Positions 45,304 through 55,523 of a stretch of 64,000 nucleotides of DNA are shown in pieces (position 1 is the stretch's first letter; every line of letters starts with the position of its first letter). The DNA is from Zizania palustris (lineage: Eukaryota > Streptophyta > Magnoliopsida > Poales > Poaceae): NCBI GenBank assembly GCA_019279435.1, contig JAAALK010000080.1:89115653-89179652 (forward strand). The letters are read 5' to 3'. The notes under the pieces are model-generated. The model saw nothing but the letters and a program-made list of their open reading frames with translations. It was not told where the DNA came from and searched no databases. The position numbers and the translations under genes were made by a program.

Positions 45304-46823
45304 TGTGGTATCAAAATGGCGACACGAGGGGGGTGAATAGGCGCCTCGACAAATTTTTGCGAATATGATGGCCTTTTCAAATCACCCAACACACCTCTAA
45401 ATGAACAAGCGGAAGCATATGTAGTAAAGACTCCGATAAAAAGAGATGTTATCACTCTCCTATCTGATATTATGTCAAATGATAGATTGAGGGATCACCA
45501 GCACTGAATTTGCACACACAAAGAACAAAGTACAAAATTAATTCTCAGTAGCAAAAAGAGCAAAACTTCAGCACAAACACAACACTAATACTGAAAATAC
45601 ATTTCTGGTTTGATAAATGTGAGCCAAAAAGTATATTTAGCTGTGTTCAGAACCTTTTGCAAACTTCAAAATATATTTAGCTGTGTTCACAACTATTTAG
45701 ACACTTTGTTGGATAGAAAAATATATGAAGAAGTGGTCAAAAACTTTTATAAACTTCAAAAATGGAACCGTGAAAACTTGTACAACAAAAGTTATGAAGA
45801 ACTCATATCCAAAAACTACATCAAAAAAGTTCAAAACTCAGCTCCAAAAGTGAATCACAAAATGACGAACAATACCTGCGCTGGAAGCTCCAGGCAGCGC
45901 AATAAGCTCTGTGCTTGATCGACAAAATATGATGAACAGTAGGCACGAATTAAGAACAACAAAAAAGTATAGAAGAAAATAGAAATTATAGTTGGTAGCC
46001 CCAAATGTTTAGCTGACAAGGATTCCCCTAAACCGACCTTTGAGTCCTTTATATAGGCAAGCCCATTAAAGAATTCTCCAAAATGCCATTAGGGTTAAAG
46101 TTGTAGGTATTTACCTAATTTCCATAATGAATTTTCTGAATTACAAATTCTGAAAAATCCATTAATGCAAACTCCTAATTTATTACATCATTGACCCTAT
46201 ACTTTTAATATTATTCAGAATTAAGAATTCCAAAAATACTAAAAGATTACACTTAATCTGGACGAAAAAATAGAAAAAAATAAACTCCTAATTAATGGAA
46301 ATAAAAACATTTTCTGATGCGATGGTTTTCAGCAAAAACAGACAAAGCTTCCTCGATCGCAGACATGTGGCGCCATTCCACGAACTAGACCGCCAGCAAG
46401 TCTCTTCCGCTCTCGATCCCCTCGAGTTGCCTGATTACTTGCACTGGCCACCCTTTCACTGACTTGGCCGTCACGCCGTCTCAACCATCTGTACATCCAT
46501 GTCTTGCTCTATCTCCTCATGCACTCCTGAGATCATCTCCAACTTCAACTAGCATCCTTGATCCTATGGCATTGAGCTCCCCGCTTGACCCTTGGTCACC
46601 CGCTGTTGACAGTTGGGTAGCATCTCCACCCTGCACACATGAGACAAGCCAAAACACGAAACACGATGCACACCGATCCCTTCGGCATACACTCTCCATA
46701 AACCAAACATCGATCCCATTGATGCAATCAAGCCATCACTTACTCATCTCACCAGATCGCTCAACCTTGTCAATCACTCATCATACAGACAAAAACCATA
46801 GTGCGACCTCACTTGGTTTCACA
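45304..46823 (-). mobile_element. 5' LTR of Copia-type element C
   Basis: The LTR is 1520 bp, plus ends TGTGGTATCAAAATGGC and TTGGTTTCACA. It is homologous to the 3' LTR with many substitutions, so the element is old. CTTGT follows at 46824-46828. Confidence 0.9.
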
Positions 46824-47013
46824 CTTGTAATCGGGCATCACAAGTCATTAGACAACCCACCTTTCCAGTCATACCAACTGCTTCAATCGGTAAGAGCTTC
46901 GAACGGGCTTGGTAAGACGTGGAGAGTGAGTGAGCAAGAGAGAAATCCATTGGTACTTCAAGGGTAGTCGATAGGGATAATACTTTAGTTTTATCTTCTA
47001 TTCCCTACTAATA

Positions 47014-48472
47014 ATGGCAAGTGACATCACCAACTTTGGGGATTGTGCATCTAACGAAGAATATCAATGGATCGAGGGAAAGTTTTATGCAAGCATGAAT
47101 GCCATGCAGCTAGGCATCGAAGCTTTTGCAAGGAGTATTGCTACTATCATGGAAAACGTTCAGAGAATAGCAACATGGCAACAACCTCCGACCCTAGTGC
47201 TTGGGGTTGAGGCTGATGAAGAAGACACCAATAAAAATAGTGCACATGATGTCGACCAAGGGCATCGACATCTCCAAGTGCACCACAATCGGCGAGATAA
47301 TGATCACCATGGAAATCAGCCACGCGATCAAGGTAACCCTAACCCTTTTGCCAAAGTCAAATTTACTTTACATACATTTGCTCGTAAGTATGACCCTGAT
47401 CTGTATTTAGATTGGGAAATGATTGTTCAATAAAAATTTAATTCCCATCTCATTCCAGAACAACATAGGGTTACATAGGCCAATAGTGAATTCAAATACT
47501 TTGCTATAATCTGGTGGAATGAATTTGTAAATACTGGGTTAGAACCGGAAACACATGGGATCGGCTGAAGAGAGCCATACGTGATAGATTTGTCCCCCTA
47601 TCTTACAAGCACGATCTGAGAAACAAACTTCAACACTTAGAACATGGTAATAGATCTATCGAGGAATATTACCAGGAATTGCAAATCGGTATCTTACGTT
47701 CTGAAGTATAAGAAGAGGGGGACAAGATGTCACGATTCTATGGGGCGTTACGACGTGAAATTTAGTACATAGTTGATGACAAGGAGTATAACTCCATTAC
47801 TCGATTATTTCACCTTGCTATGTTGGCTGAAATAGAATTGCAAGGGAGGCAGCTGGCGTCCAAGATCCATTTCAAGAGTACACCGATCACAAAGTTTTCC
47901 CCAGGATACGCAAAGACCCCATCAGCCACCTCCTATCGGCCCAACACTTAATCCACTGATCGGGTGCGGTCCACCATATCGGCCCTGAATAAGCCAGTGT
48001 CCGATAAGGACAAATCGACCTGGACTCTTACTCCTGCACCAAGTTCATCATCAGTTTCTTCCACGGGCAAGACCAGAGACATCCAGTGCTTCAAATGTAA
48101 GGGCATCGTCCATGTGTAATGAGATTGCCCCAACAAGCGAGTGTTTCTTGTTACCTTAAAGTGGTGAGTACACCAGCGCTAGTGAAAATGAAGATGATAA
48201 TGTACCTACCACTAACCATGTAGAGCACGAAGCAGACGACTCACCCGAAGAGCAGGCAATAGAGCGTACCAGCACTATCGATACTAGTAGATACATAAGC
48301 ATCGTGGTTCAACGAGTGCTGAGAGTGCAAGTAGAGACAACATAACACCATCAACACCACAATCTGTTCAAGACCCGATTCATCGTCCAAGAATGAGCCT
48401 ACCGAGTCGTCATCGATAGCGGAAGCTGTAGCAACCTTGATAGCTCTGATTTTGTTTATAAGCTTAACATAC
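47014..48472 (+). pseudogene. Gag and protease start of Gypsy element H
   Basis: The gene starts MASDITNFGDCASNEEYQWI at 47014. It has NRRDNDHHGNQPRDQGNPNPFAKVKFT, then RKYDPDLYLDWEMIVQ and a stop at 47431-47433. The same frame or neighbours give AIIWWNEFVN, SYKHDLRNKLQ, and the knuckle IQCFKCKGI..HV near 48085-48125. HNLFKTRFIVQE and VVIDSGSCSNLDSSDFVYKL follow at about 48360-48465, the protease start with DSGS. The sequence is cut there by the LTR of K. The leader is on the other side of insertion C. Multiple stops and frameshifts are present. Confidence 0.75.
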
Positions 48473-49212
48473 TATTGACACTGAGATTTAGTAAAACCCA
48501 AGGCCCAACAAGGAAGGTGCACTGTCAACAAAGTTCAAAGAGGATCCGATCGAGGAAAATCAAAGGAGTCCGTCCACAATAGCAGCATGATCGGATAGGG
48601 GAGCCGATGGAGATAAGAATAGAAGATGGTTATAGGTTTAACCGGAATCGGCTGGATAAGTTACTTGGAAGACACGTTCTGGACTATAAATATGTATCCC
48701 TTAGGTTAGATTAGATAACTCTCGTTCAACCAACCAATCGACAAATCGCCACCCTTGAGCCCCAGGGTTATCTGGTGGGACTCGGGCACTCGGAGTTAGG
48801 TTGCTTCATTTCAATCTCCAGCGAAGAGGTGAGTCCCGCCACCCCCAATGTTCGTACCAACTAGGTTAGTATCCTCACGGCTACATCGGTTCAGTTCGAT
48901 CTCTTGAGGAGAACGGTGAAAAAGTATGGTCACTGGTTGTTCTCCATGTATTTGGGTAGGTCCAAGTTTGCATCAGTTAGGTTTGATCTCTTAGATTGAT
49001 ATGATCTAGGTCTAATAGTTTGAGGCTTCATCGGTTGGGTCCGACATCTCTTTCTATTTTATCTCTTTCATGTCATACACATTTCATGTAAATAAAGTTT
49101 GCCCGATTCGTTGACATATTGTTCAGATCGTTATGACTAGCTACTATCTTGGTTAGGTCCGATCTAGTTATTGTGATGATCTCCATTGTATATATCTGTT
49201 ATCTGGCAATGA
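48473..49212 (+). mobile_element. 5' LTR of Gypsy element K, right end cut
   Basis: The LTR starts TATTGACACTGAG (first G of TG mutated) and is homologous to the first 730 bp of solo LTR E (34237-35355). TATAAATA lies at 48685-48692. At 49212 the homology stops and Copia-type LTR J begins. Confidence 0.8.
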
Positions 49213-50364
49213 TATGCTACAGCAATGTTGCTGCGAGAATCCCGTAGCAATAATGGTAATATCAACATGCAGTTTGATGATGAATAGAAGCTGCAAAGAA
49301 TTTTATCAAGCTACAGTTTAAAACTGCAAATTCAGAGAAAAGAAGTATTTGGTATAATCTTGTCCTCTCACAAAAATCTTCAGCCAAAAACCTAGGAATA
49401 AATTTCAGCAACAACGCTTAAAGATTAATCACTTGGCAGTAGATACAGAATAGGAAGACTCTAGAACAAAATCAAGAACATAAGAACAAATGAGGCAGGT
49501 TAATCTGAATGATTAAAATTCAATCAATATCAACTCAAATCAGTCTGAATCTCTAGCCAGGTAATTCAAATCAGCTCATGTAGATCAGATAAAAGAGCAC
49601 ACTTGGTGGCTTAATCCATAAGAACAAAACATGTCCATGTCCAGAATCATAGATAACAGAACAAGAATTCCCACAAAAATTCAGATTACCAGCTTAACAC
49701 AGAATTGCTTTGATGACTGAATTTTCGGCACAAGAGCAATGGTGCTGTTTCTGATTTGTAGGAAATTCAGGACAAATTGAGCAGAGGACTTTCCAACAGC
49801 AAGAACAGAACTAAGAAGCAATCAGAAAAATAATCCAGAAAGAAATTTATGTTTCTTTACACAACAAAATGGCTAGCACACAAGAAACACAAGATGAAAA
49901 GAGCCTTGAAGAATGAAAATTAAAACAGTACTGAACCCTTTTCAGCTGCGGTGCTACAGTAAACCAGATACAGTGTCTGTCTGTAGCTCATCCGAAAACC
50001 AAACGGTGCAGCTCTACAAAGTTTTGAAGAGGTGAACAGTACACTCAGAAGAAAACAGCAGAAAATCTTTGTAGAAAGAATAATCTTAAAGTAACTCACA
50101 GCCACCAAATATTCAGACCAAAAGTTTGTGGCAAAATGTTCACCTTCCAGAAATTTTTCAGCACATAGATGAACAAAACACTCTATGAAGAAATGACCAA
50201 AAACTTTTGCAGATTTCAAAAATGGAATCCTGGAATCATGAACAACAAGAGCTATGAAGAAATCAGATGTGAAAAGTGTACCAAAATTAATCTAGCAAGC
50301 AATCAATAGCTACTTTGGAAGATGAATAGTGCATCATAGCACACAGCACTACTTGCGCACTCAC

Positions 50365-50912
50365 TGTTAGAGTAATCTTGTTGTTTAGATGTTTTTGTGT
50401 ATTTTCAATCGTGTCATGTGTCGGGTGGTACATGTGTTTGTTAGTTTGATCAGTCATGCAGCTGCACGTTGGCTTGGAGGTGCGGTCAAGTCAAGCAAAC
50501 ATGCAGGTGGCGTGAAGACCGGATCAACTAGCTAACGGTGGCCTGCATGTGTTAGTGGTGATCAGCATGCAAGTAGATGTGTCCTGCATGTAGGGAGGTC
50601 AGTTAGTGAGTTAGTGGTGAGAGGCCACGGAGTGCTCGGCCGAGGTGTGCGGCCGGACGTGGTGGTGGTGTGTGTTTATTTAAACTAATGTAATCAGTGT
50701 GCATCAGTGTGGTGTGGTGAATAGAAGTGCTAGTGCTGGTGCTGGTGTGCAGCGCCGGGAAAGAAATTCCTTGTGTGCGAGTGTTTTTTTTGTGTTCTTC
50801 TGTTAGCTTCTCTCGGTGCTGTGTAAAAGAGTTCTTGTGTGTGTGCGCCATTGTTCCTGTGTGAGTTCAGTGAGATCCACCAGAGAGTGCGTGAGAGTGA
50901 GCTGAGCCAACA
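50365..50912 (+). mobile_element. 5' LTR of the gag-only element
   Basis: The LTR is 548 bp, TGTTAGAGTAATC to GAGCCAACA. I see no difference from 51949-52496 in a base-by-base reading. A TATA-like TATTTAAA lies at 50677-50684. Confidence 0.97.
50677..50684 (+). promoter_or_regulatory. TATA-like box of the gag-only element
   Basis: TATTTAAA lies in the middle of the LTR, about 230 bases before its end, followed by ACTAATGTAATC. The same copy is at 52261-52268 in the 3' LTR. It is a plausible U3 promoter. Confidence 0.45.
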
Positions 50913-50914
50913 AG

Positions 50915-50927
50915 TGGTATCAGAGCC
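50915..50927 (+). promoter_or_regulatory. Primer-binding site of the gag-only element
   Basis: TGGTATCAGAGCC begins two bases after the 5' LTR and is a perfect 12 base match to the common plant iMet-type PBS. Confidence 0.95.
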
Positions 50928-50946
50928 AAGCGTGTGTGTTGCAGCG

Positions 50947-51900
50947 ATGTCTCTCGATGGTTCTGTGTACACGCCGCCAGCCCGTCGTAGCAGTAGCAGT
51001 GGTGGCAATGGAGGCGACGGTGGCCATGAGTCGATCGTGCAACAAGTGAAGGAAATGGGGGTGACTCTCCGTTACCCCGTGCTTGCGGAGAACAACTACG
51101 GGATGTGGGCGGTGAAGATGAAGATCTTCATGCGTGCGCAAGGTGTGTGGGAAGCAGTGGAGGGCAATGAAGCGGTCGACGACAAGAAGGACCAAATGGC
51201 TCTCGCCGCCATCATCCAAGCGGTGCCGGAGGCTATGGTGCTAGCCATCGCTGAAAAGGAGACGGCAAAGGAGGCTTGGAACACACTCAAGGAGATACAC
51301 ATTGGAGAAGAGCGAGTTCGGAACGCGAACGTACAAACTCTCAAGAGGGAGCTTGAGAGGATGTACATGGAGGATGCGGAGACGATTGGTGAGTATGCTA
51401 TGAAGCTAACCACAATTGTTAACAAAATTCGTGCACTTGGTACCAAGGTGGAGGAGACCACTGTGGTGGAGAAGCTTTTGCATACCGTCCCCGACAAATT
51501 TCAGCACATCGTCAGCACCATCGAGCAATGGGGCGATGTGACAAAGATGACAGTGGCGGAGGCCATTGGACGCTTGAAGGCATATGAAGCATCCATGGCA
51601 GGGCGTCGACGTGACAAGGAAGGAGGACCGCAACTGTTAGTTGCACTTGAAGAACCACGACTAACGCGTGCTGAGTGGGAGGCCAAAGTTGCTGAAGAGA
51701 GGAGGAGCGGAGGTGGCTCCGGCAGCGGCGGCGGCGGTGAGAAGAAGTACCGCGGCAAGTTCGACAAGTCGAAGATCGATTGTCGCAACTGTGGTGAGTT
51801 TGGACACTTCGCCGACGAGTGTCCTACAGGAAAGAAGGTAACCAAGGCGGTGGCGCAGCTTGCCATTGCGGACGCCGACTACGAGCCGGCGCTACTGTGA
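50947..51900 (+). CDS. Gag of the gag-only Copia-type element, intact
   Basis: The protein is 317 residues from ATG 50947, the first ATG behind the PBS, to TGA 51898-51900. Upstream in-frame sequence lies in the LTR and lacks an ATG. A Ser/Gly-rich start is followed by a DUF4219-like part (VLAENNYGMWAVKMKIFMRA), then a UBN2 capsid-like region (about residues 70-220: AIIQAVPEAMVLAIAE, AKEAWNTLKEIHIGEERV, NANVQTLKRELERMYM, IGEYAMKLTTIVNKIR, VVEKLLHTVPDKFQHIV). A Gly-rich basic linker comes next, then a CCHC knuckle CRNCGEFGHFADEC (279-292). It should form virus-like particles and bind RNA. The protein stops just after a short acidic tail, where a protease would begin in full Copia elements. Confidence 0.93.
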   Translation: MSLDGSVYTPPARRSSSSGGNGGDGGHESIVQQVKEMGVTLRYPVLAENNYGMWAVKMKIFMRAQGVWEAVEGNEAVDDKKDQMALAAIIQAVPEAMVLAIAEKETAKEAWNTLKEIHIGEERVRNANVQTLKRELERMYMEDAETIGEYAMKLTTIVNKIRALGTKVEETTVVEKLLHTVPDKFQHIVSTIEQWGDVTKMTVAEAIGRLKAYEASMAGRRRDKEGGPQLLVALEEPRLTRAEWEAKVAEERRSGGGSGSGGGGEKKYRGKFDKSKIDCRNCGEFGHFADECPTGKKVTKAVAQLAIADADYEPALL

Positions 51901-51929
51901 AGCCCAATGTGAAGGTGCAAAATAAAGGC

Positions 51930-51948
51930 AACAAGATTAGGAGGTGAT
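51930..51948 (+). promoter_or_regulatory. Polypurine tract of the gag-only element
   Basis: AACAAGATTAGGAGGTGAT lies directly before the 3' LTR. It is purine-rich with a few T, as is common in Copia elements. Confidence 0.75.
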
Positions 51949-52496
51949 TGTTAGAGTAATCTTGTTGTTTAGATGTTTTTGTGTATTTTCAATCGTGTCA
52001 TGTGTCGGGTGGTACATGTGTTTGTTAGTTTGATCAGTCATGCAGCTGCACGTTGGCTTGGAGGTGCGGTCAAGTCAAGCAAACATGCAGGTGGCGTGAA
52101 GACCGGATCAACTAGCTAACGGTGGCCTGCATGTGTTAGTGGTGATCAGCATGCAAGTAGATGTGTCCTGCATGTAGGGAGGTCAGTTAGTGAGTTAGTG
52201 GTGAGAGGCCACGGAGTGCTCGGCCGAGGTGTGCGGCCGGACGTGGTGGTGGTGTGTGTTTATTTAAACTAATGTAATCAGTGTGCATCAGTGTGGTGTG
52301 GTGAATAGAAGTGCTAGTGCTGGTGCTGGTGTGCAGCGCCGGGAAAGAAATTCCTTGTGTGCGAGTGTTTTTTTTGTGTTCTTCTGTTAGCTTCTCTCGG
52401 TGCTGTGTAAAAGAGTTCTTGTGTGTGTGCGCCATTGTTCCTGTGTGAGTTCAGTGAGATCCACCAGAGAGTGCGTGAGAGTGAGCTGAGCCAACA
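51949..52496 (+). mobile_element. 3' LTR of the gag-only element
   Basis: The LTR is 548 bp and reads identical to the 5' LTR. CTCAC follows at 52497-52501. Confidence 0.97.
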
Positions 52497-53162
52497 CTCA
52501 CCTGGAATCAGCGACAAACAGCACAACACATGACTTTACTCCTAATTTATTACATCATTGACCTTATTCTTTTAATATTTTTTCAGAATTAAGAATTCCA
52601 AAAAATACTAAAAGATTCCGCTTAATCTAGACGACTAAACAGAAAATTAAACTCCTATTTATTAGAATTTAAAAACACTTTCTGATACGACGGTTTTCTG
52701 CTGAAACCGACAAAACCTTCCCGATCGCCGACATGTGACACCAATCTGTGAACTCGACCGCCAACAAGTCTCTCCCACTCTTGATCCCCTCGAGTGGCCT
52801 GATCACTTGCACTGACCTCCCTTGCCTGATCATCCGTCCGTCCATATATTGCTCTATCTCCCCGTGCACTCCTAAGATCATCTCCAACTTTACCCGACCT
52901 CATTGATCCTCTGGCATCGAGCTTCCCGCTTGACCCTTGATCACTCGCCGTTGATAGTTGGCTAACATCTCCACCATGCACACATGAGACAAGACAAAAC
53001 ACGAAACACGACGCACACCGATCCCATCGGCACACAATCTCCACACACACCAATCCCATCGGTGCAAGCAAACCACCAATCACTCATCACTCCAGATCAA
53101 GCAAACTCGTCAATCACTCATGACCAAGATAAGAACAACAGTGCGACCCCACTTGGTTCCAC

Positions 53163-54020
53163 AGAATTCCACCATAGGATGGGTAGACCTTGAAAGAATT
53201 TTCACAAGTACTTCTTCGTCGGGATCGAGGAGATGAAGCTGACCTACTTGACATCTGTGAAACAAAGGGTGAACAAGTCGGTCCTAGATTATATACAGAG
53301 GTTCCGGTACGTGCGAAGCAAATGTTACAGTGTTAGCCTTAGTGACAGTCAGTTGGCAGTGCTGGCGTTTAAGGGACTTGGGGCCCTATTACGGAGAAGT
53401 TTTCATCACATGAGTTCGGAAGCCTCTCGCAACTGCTGCATAGGGTATTGGCCCATGAGAGCCAATTCGAAGAAGCCAAACAAGACAAGTTCTAGAAGAA
53501 GGTTGCGTACACCCGAGTGTACCAGTAGGACTCCGACGAGGACAGCGACTCTAACGCAGAGGTCATGATGGCCGAGTGGTCTAAGAACAAGAAACAAGTC
53601 ACATGCCCATGGATAAAACTGGCCTAGAAGGAAGAGAAGTATGACTTCAATATCAACAAGACCGATAAAATATTTGACCTGTTACTCAGGGAGAAGCAAA
53701 TTTACCTATCGCCCGTCCACATAATACCACTTGCTGAAGAACTAAAGAAGAGAAAATACTGCAAGTGGCACAATTCCCGATCGCATCATACTAACGAATG
53801 CAAGGACTTCAAGCAACAAATCCAATCCGCCATAGAACAAGGCCGAATCAAGAGACACGATAAGAGACAGCCAATGAATATAGACAAGCATCCATTCCCA
53901 ATCAACATGGTGCATGCGCAATATGGTGACAATCGACATAGAAGGAAAAGAAGGCGGACCAGCGGTAATGTCACCTCAGCAGGACTTATCAAAAATTATC
54001 TGAAGAGGTCGGAAGAGAAG
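53163..54020 (+). pseudogene. Gag of Gypsy element K, decayed
   Basis: Pieces on plus are MGRP, then FHKYFF, MKLTYLTSVKQRVNKSVLDYIQRFRYVRSKC (53233 on) and LSDSQLAVLAFKGLG, the Retrotrans_gag core. After a frame change HEFGSLSQLLHRVLAHESQF follows, then a stop, then KKVAYTRV and KYDFNINKTDKIFDLLLREKQIYL (about 53640-53705). The knuckle YCKWHNSRSHHTNEC is at about 53759-53803, followed by KQQIQSAIEQGRIK. The order is the same as in element L. The N-terminus is lost at 53162. Confidence 0.8.
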
Positions 54021-54495
54021 TAAGGGAGCGGAGACAGTCGTAGACACTTGCGTTTAAATCCCCATTGGAATTACGAGTTTGTCAGACATTGTTCGAATGA
54101 AGGGCTATGGCTACCATCCATGGATGACTGCACGGGATGCAATGGGGCACCAGGTGATCATCGGCCACGTAACGATGAGCTGAGGTCGCATGATCAATGA
54201 AACGTGCGCCAATGTTTTCGCGTCTAAGGATATCGTCGTTAGAAAGGCTTAGCCCCGTCAGTCCCGAAGGAATTGGCCTAACTGTCAATAATAACGAAGA
54301 CATAACGGAGAAGACGCAATGGTGCCCACGAGGAATTTTTACGTGCATCCAGAAAGAAGGGTGCAGCATCTACGACAAAGAGAAGGAAGGGCACGAGTGC
54401 ACGACAAAGGAGTTGATCAGCACCATAAGATCATGAGTTAATGGCGCCCAAAAGATAAGGTTGATCATGACTACAAAAAGGATGTAGAGATAAAT
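54021..54495 (+). other. Gag-protease linker of element K
   Basis: No convincing frame is visible. An open piece at 54197-54436 (DITEKTQWCPRGIFTCIQKEGC) lies where the linker would be, but I cannot match it. It belongs to K by position. Confidence 0.4.
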
Positions 54496-54747
54496 ATGGT
54501 CTTCTTCCTTCCTGTAGATTATCGGGCCATATCAGATGAAGACACGGAGCAAGCTGATACCATGGCTCAATTAATTCTAGCTCCACAACTAGCAATTTTT
54601 GATAAACCAAAAGATGTGGAACATCGGCACCTGAGGCCTCTCTACGTCAAGGGGTTGATTATTTGGAAGCCGATGTCCAAAATGATTATAGACGGAGGGA
54701 CGACCATCAATTTGATGCCTTACGCTACCTTCCGAAACCTTGGGAAG
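54496..54747 (+). pseudogene. Protease of Gypsy element K, truncated
   Basis: The frame reads MVFFLPVDYRAISDEDTEQ, then AQLILAPQLAIFDKPKDVEHRHLRPLYVKG and MSKMIIDGGTTINLMPYATFRNLGK. IDGG is the active-site box. It is cut at 54747 by the next LTR. It is nearly the same arrangement as the protease of L at 33.7-33.95 kb and 35.76 kb. Confidence 0.85.
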
Positions 54748-54961
54748 TGTAATGCCCGGAATTAATAAATTCAGGACTTTAATGAAATTCCAATGAAAAT
54801 CAATAATAACAAGATGTTCATCACACGACATCGTTCATACGGCAATCATTTATGGTTCGTAGACCATATTATTACACAAACATCAAAATAAAAGAAACCA
54901 GTAAAATAATCTTTGGGATGAACATCTCTTCCAGGCTCGCGTCCTTGACTAGGTCGCTACT
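54748..54961. mobile_element. LTR fragment of a further element
   Basis: The fragment starts TGTAATGCCCGGAATTAATA, which looks like an LTR end, and lies between the protease of K and the LTR of B. About 214 bp are present; the remainder would lie beyond B, outside the window. Assignment is by the TG start and position only. Confidence 0.4.
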
Positions 54962-55458
54962 TGTTGAGGGAAAATATTTCATCCTCTGGGTATTAAGAAA
55001 ATCTCTGCATCAACACAGTCAGAAGACAAAATGAAGTCAGAACCTTTGATCTCCAAAGGTCTTAAAGCATTAAGGCTTCACTGTATTCAAAGCCTTCTAC
55101 AATGAAAGCCTCCGCAAAGTCTTTGGCGTGACGAAGAATCTTGAAGCCTCTTTACCCAAAGGGGTACTACCAGTAAGGACAGAAGAATTACTTTCTCACT
55201 GCTAAATCATTCTTTTACCCTTTTAACCCTACGAAGAATATTAAATAGTATCTTCTAAGTCAGTTGTAATTAGAGGGTAAAGGAGTCTTTTCATAATGTA
55301 TTTCATCTATAAATACCCGTCTTCGCTCTGTAAGGGGTATCGAATACTCAGATATTCAATACAGACTTCGAACTATCTCAAGCTATTACCAATTCGAAGT
55401 CTTGGAATAGTCCTCATAAGCAAACACTTCATTTGTTAGTCTTTCGAGTTCACCAATA
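54962..55458 (+). mobile_element. 5' LTR of Tat-type element B
   Basis: The LTR is 497 bp, starts TGTTGAGGGAAAATATTTCA and ends CACCAATA (CA end mutated). It is homologous to the LTR of A at 12700-13221. TATAAATA lies at 55308-55315. A decayed PBS-like TTGCCGCCATCCGTTGGGA follows at 55460; grass Tat elements often have TGGCGCC-type sites here. Confidence 0.85.
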
Positions 55459-55523
55459 GTTGCCGCCATCCGTTGGGAGTTTAGTACAAAAACTTTGTTC
55501 TCTACCAATCCTCTCTTAGAGCC

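Larger units (their letters stand above)
39899..46823 (-). mobile_element. Gag-only Ty1/Copia element C (Maximus/SIRE-like)
   Basis: The element is 6925 bp with two LTRs, an iMet PBS on minus next to the 5' LTR, a PPT next to the 3' LTR and near-perfect 5 bp duplications (TTTGT/CTTGT). Between them lies a 3.65 kb interior that encodes only a long Gag-like product; I see no protease, integrase, RT or RNase H. The long coiled-coil extension of Gag is the reason for comparing it to the Maximus/SIRE lineage; that assignment is from general knowledge, not proven here. Confidence 0.8.
38424..48472 (+). mobile_element. Ty3/Gypsy element H, truncated in protease, split by element C
   Basis: The order is 5' LTR, PBS, about 1 kb leader, insertion C (39899-46823), then gag from 47014 and the start of protease, which stops at 48472 where the LTR of K begins. 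The lineage is not assigned. RT, RNase H and integrase are missing. Confidence 0.75.
50365..52496 (+). mobile_element. Intact gag-only Ty1/Copia-type retrotransposon (TR-GAG-like)
   Basis: The element is 2132 bp with identical 548 bp LTRs, perfect 5 bp target duplication CTCAC (50360-50364 and 52497-52501), iMet PBS, one uninterrupted gag ORF and a PPT. There is no protease, integrase, RT or RNase H, and only 48 bases between the gag stop and the 3' LTR, so nothing large was lost by random decay. Terminal-repeat retrotransposons with only a GAG domain have been described in plants; this unit fits that class. It must use enzymes of a partner element. It sits inside LTR fragment J. Confidence 0.95.
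49213..53162 (-). mobile_element. LTR fragment J, same Copia family as C and D, split by a gag-only element
   Basis: The right end at 53162 reads ACCCCACTTGGTTCCACA, as in C. Segments at 50180-50260 (ACTTTTGCAGATTTCAAAAATGG, AACAACAAGAGCTATGAAGAA; each under the limit in full) and 52675-52800 (CGACGGTTTTCTGC, CGACATGTGACACCAATC, TTGATCCCCTCGAG) align with the LTRs of C. The TGTGG start is missing, so the left side is truncated at the LTR of K. Without the nested element about 1.8 kb remains. Confidence 0.7.
48473..54747 (+). mobile_element. Ty3/Gypsy element K, partial, split by J
   Basis: The order on plus is 5' LTR (cut), [J with nested gag-only element], gag (53.17-54.02 kb), protease (54.5-54.75 kb), then truncated at 54747 by another LTR. 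Gag and protease landmarks match element L. The primer-binding site and gag N-terminus are lost where J lies, so J came with a deletion or the locus was rearranged later. Confidence 0.75.

Noticed and set aside
50603..50851. Minus-strand open frame in the LTR, repeated exactly at 52187-52435
   Set aside because: The identity comes from the two LTR copies, and the frame is antisense to the element's gag without any recognisable domain.
52997..53130. Cys/His-free repetitive open frames at the right end of J
   Set aside because: They coincide with the conserved LTR end of the Copia family and have no protein features.
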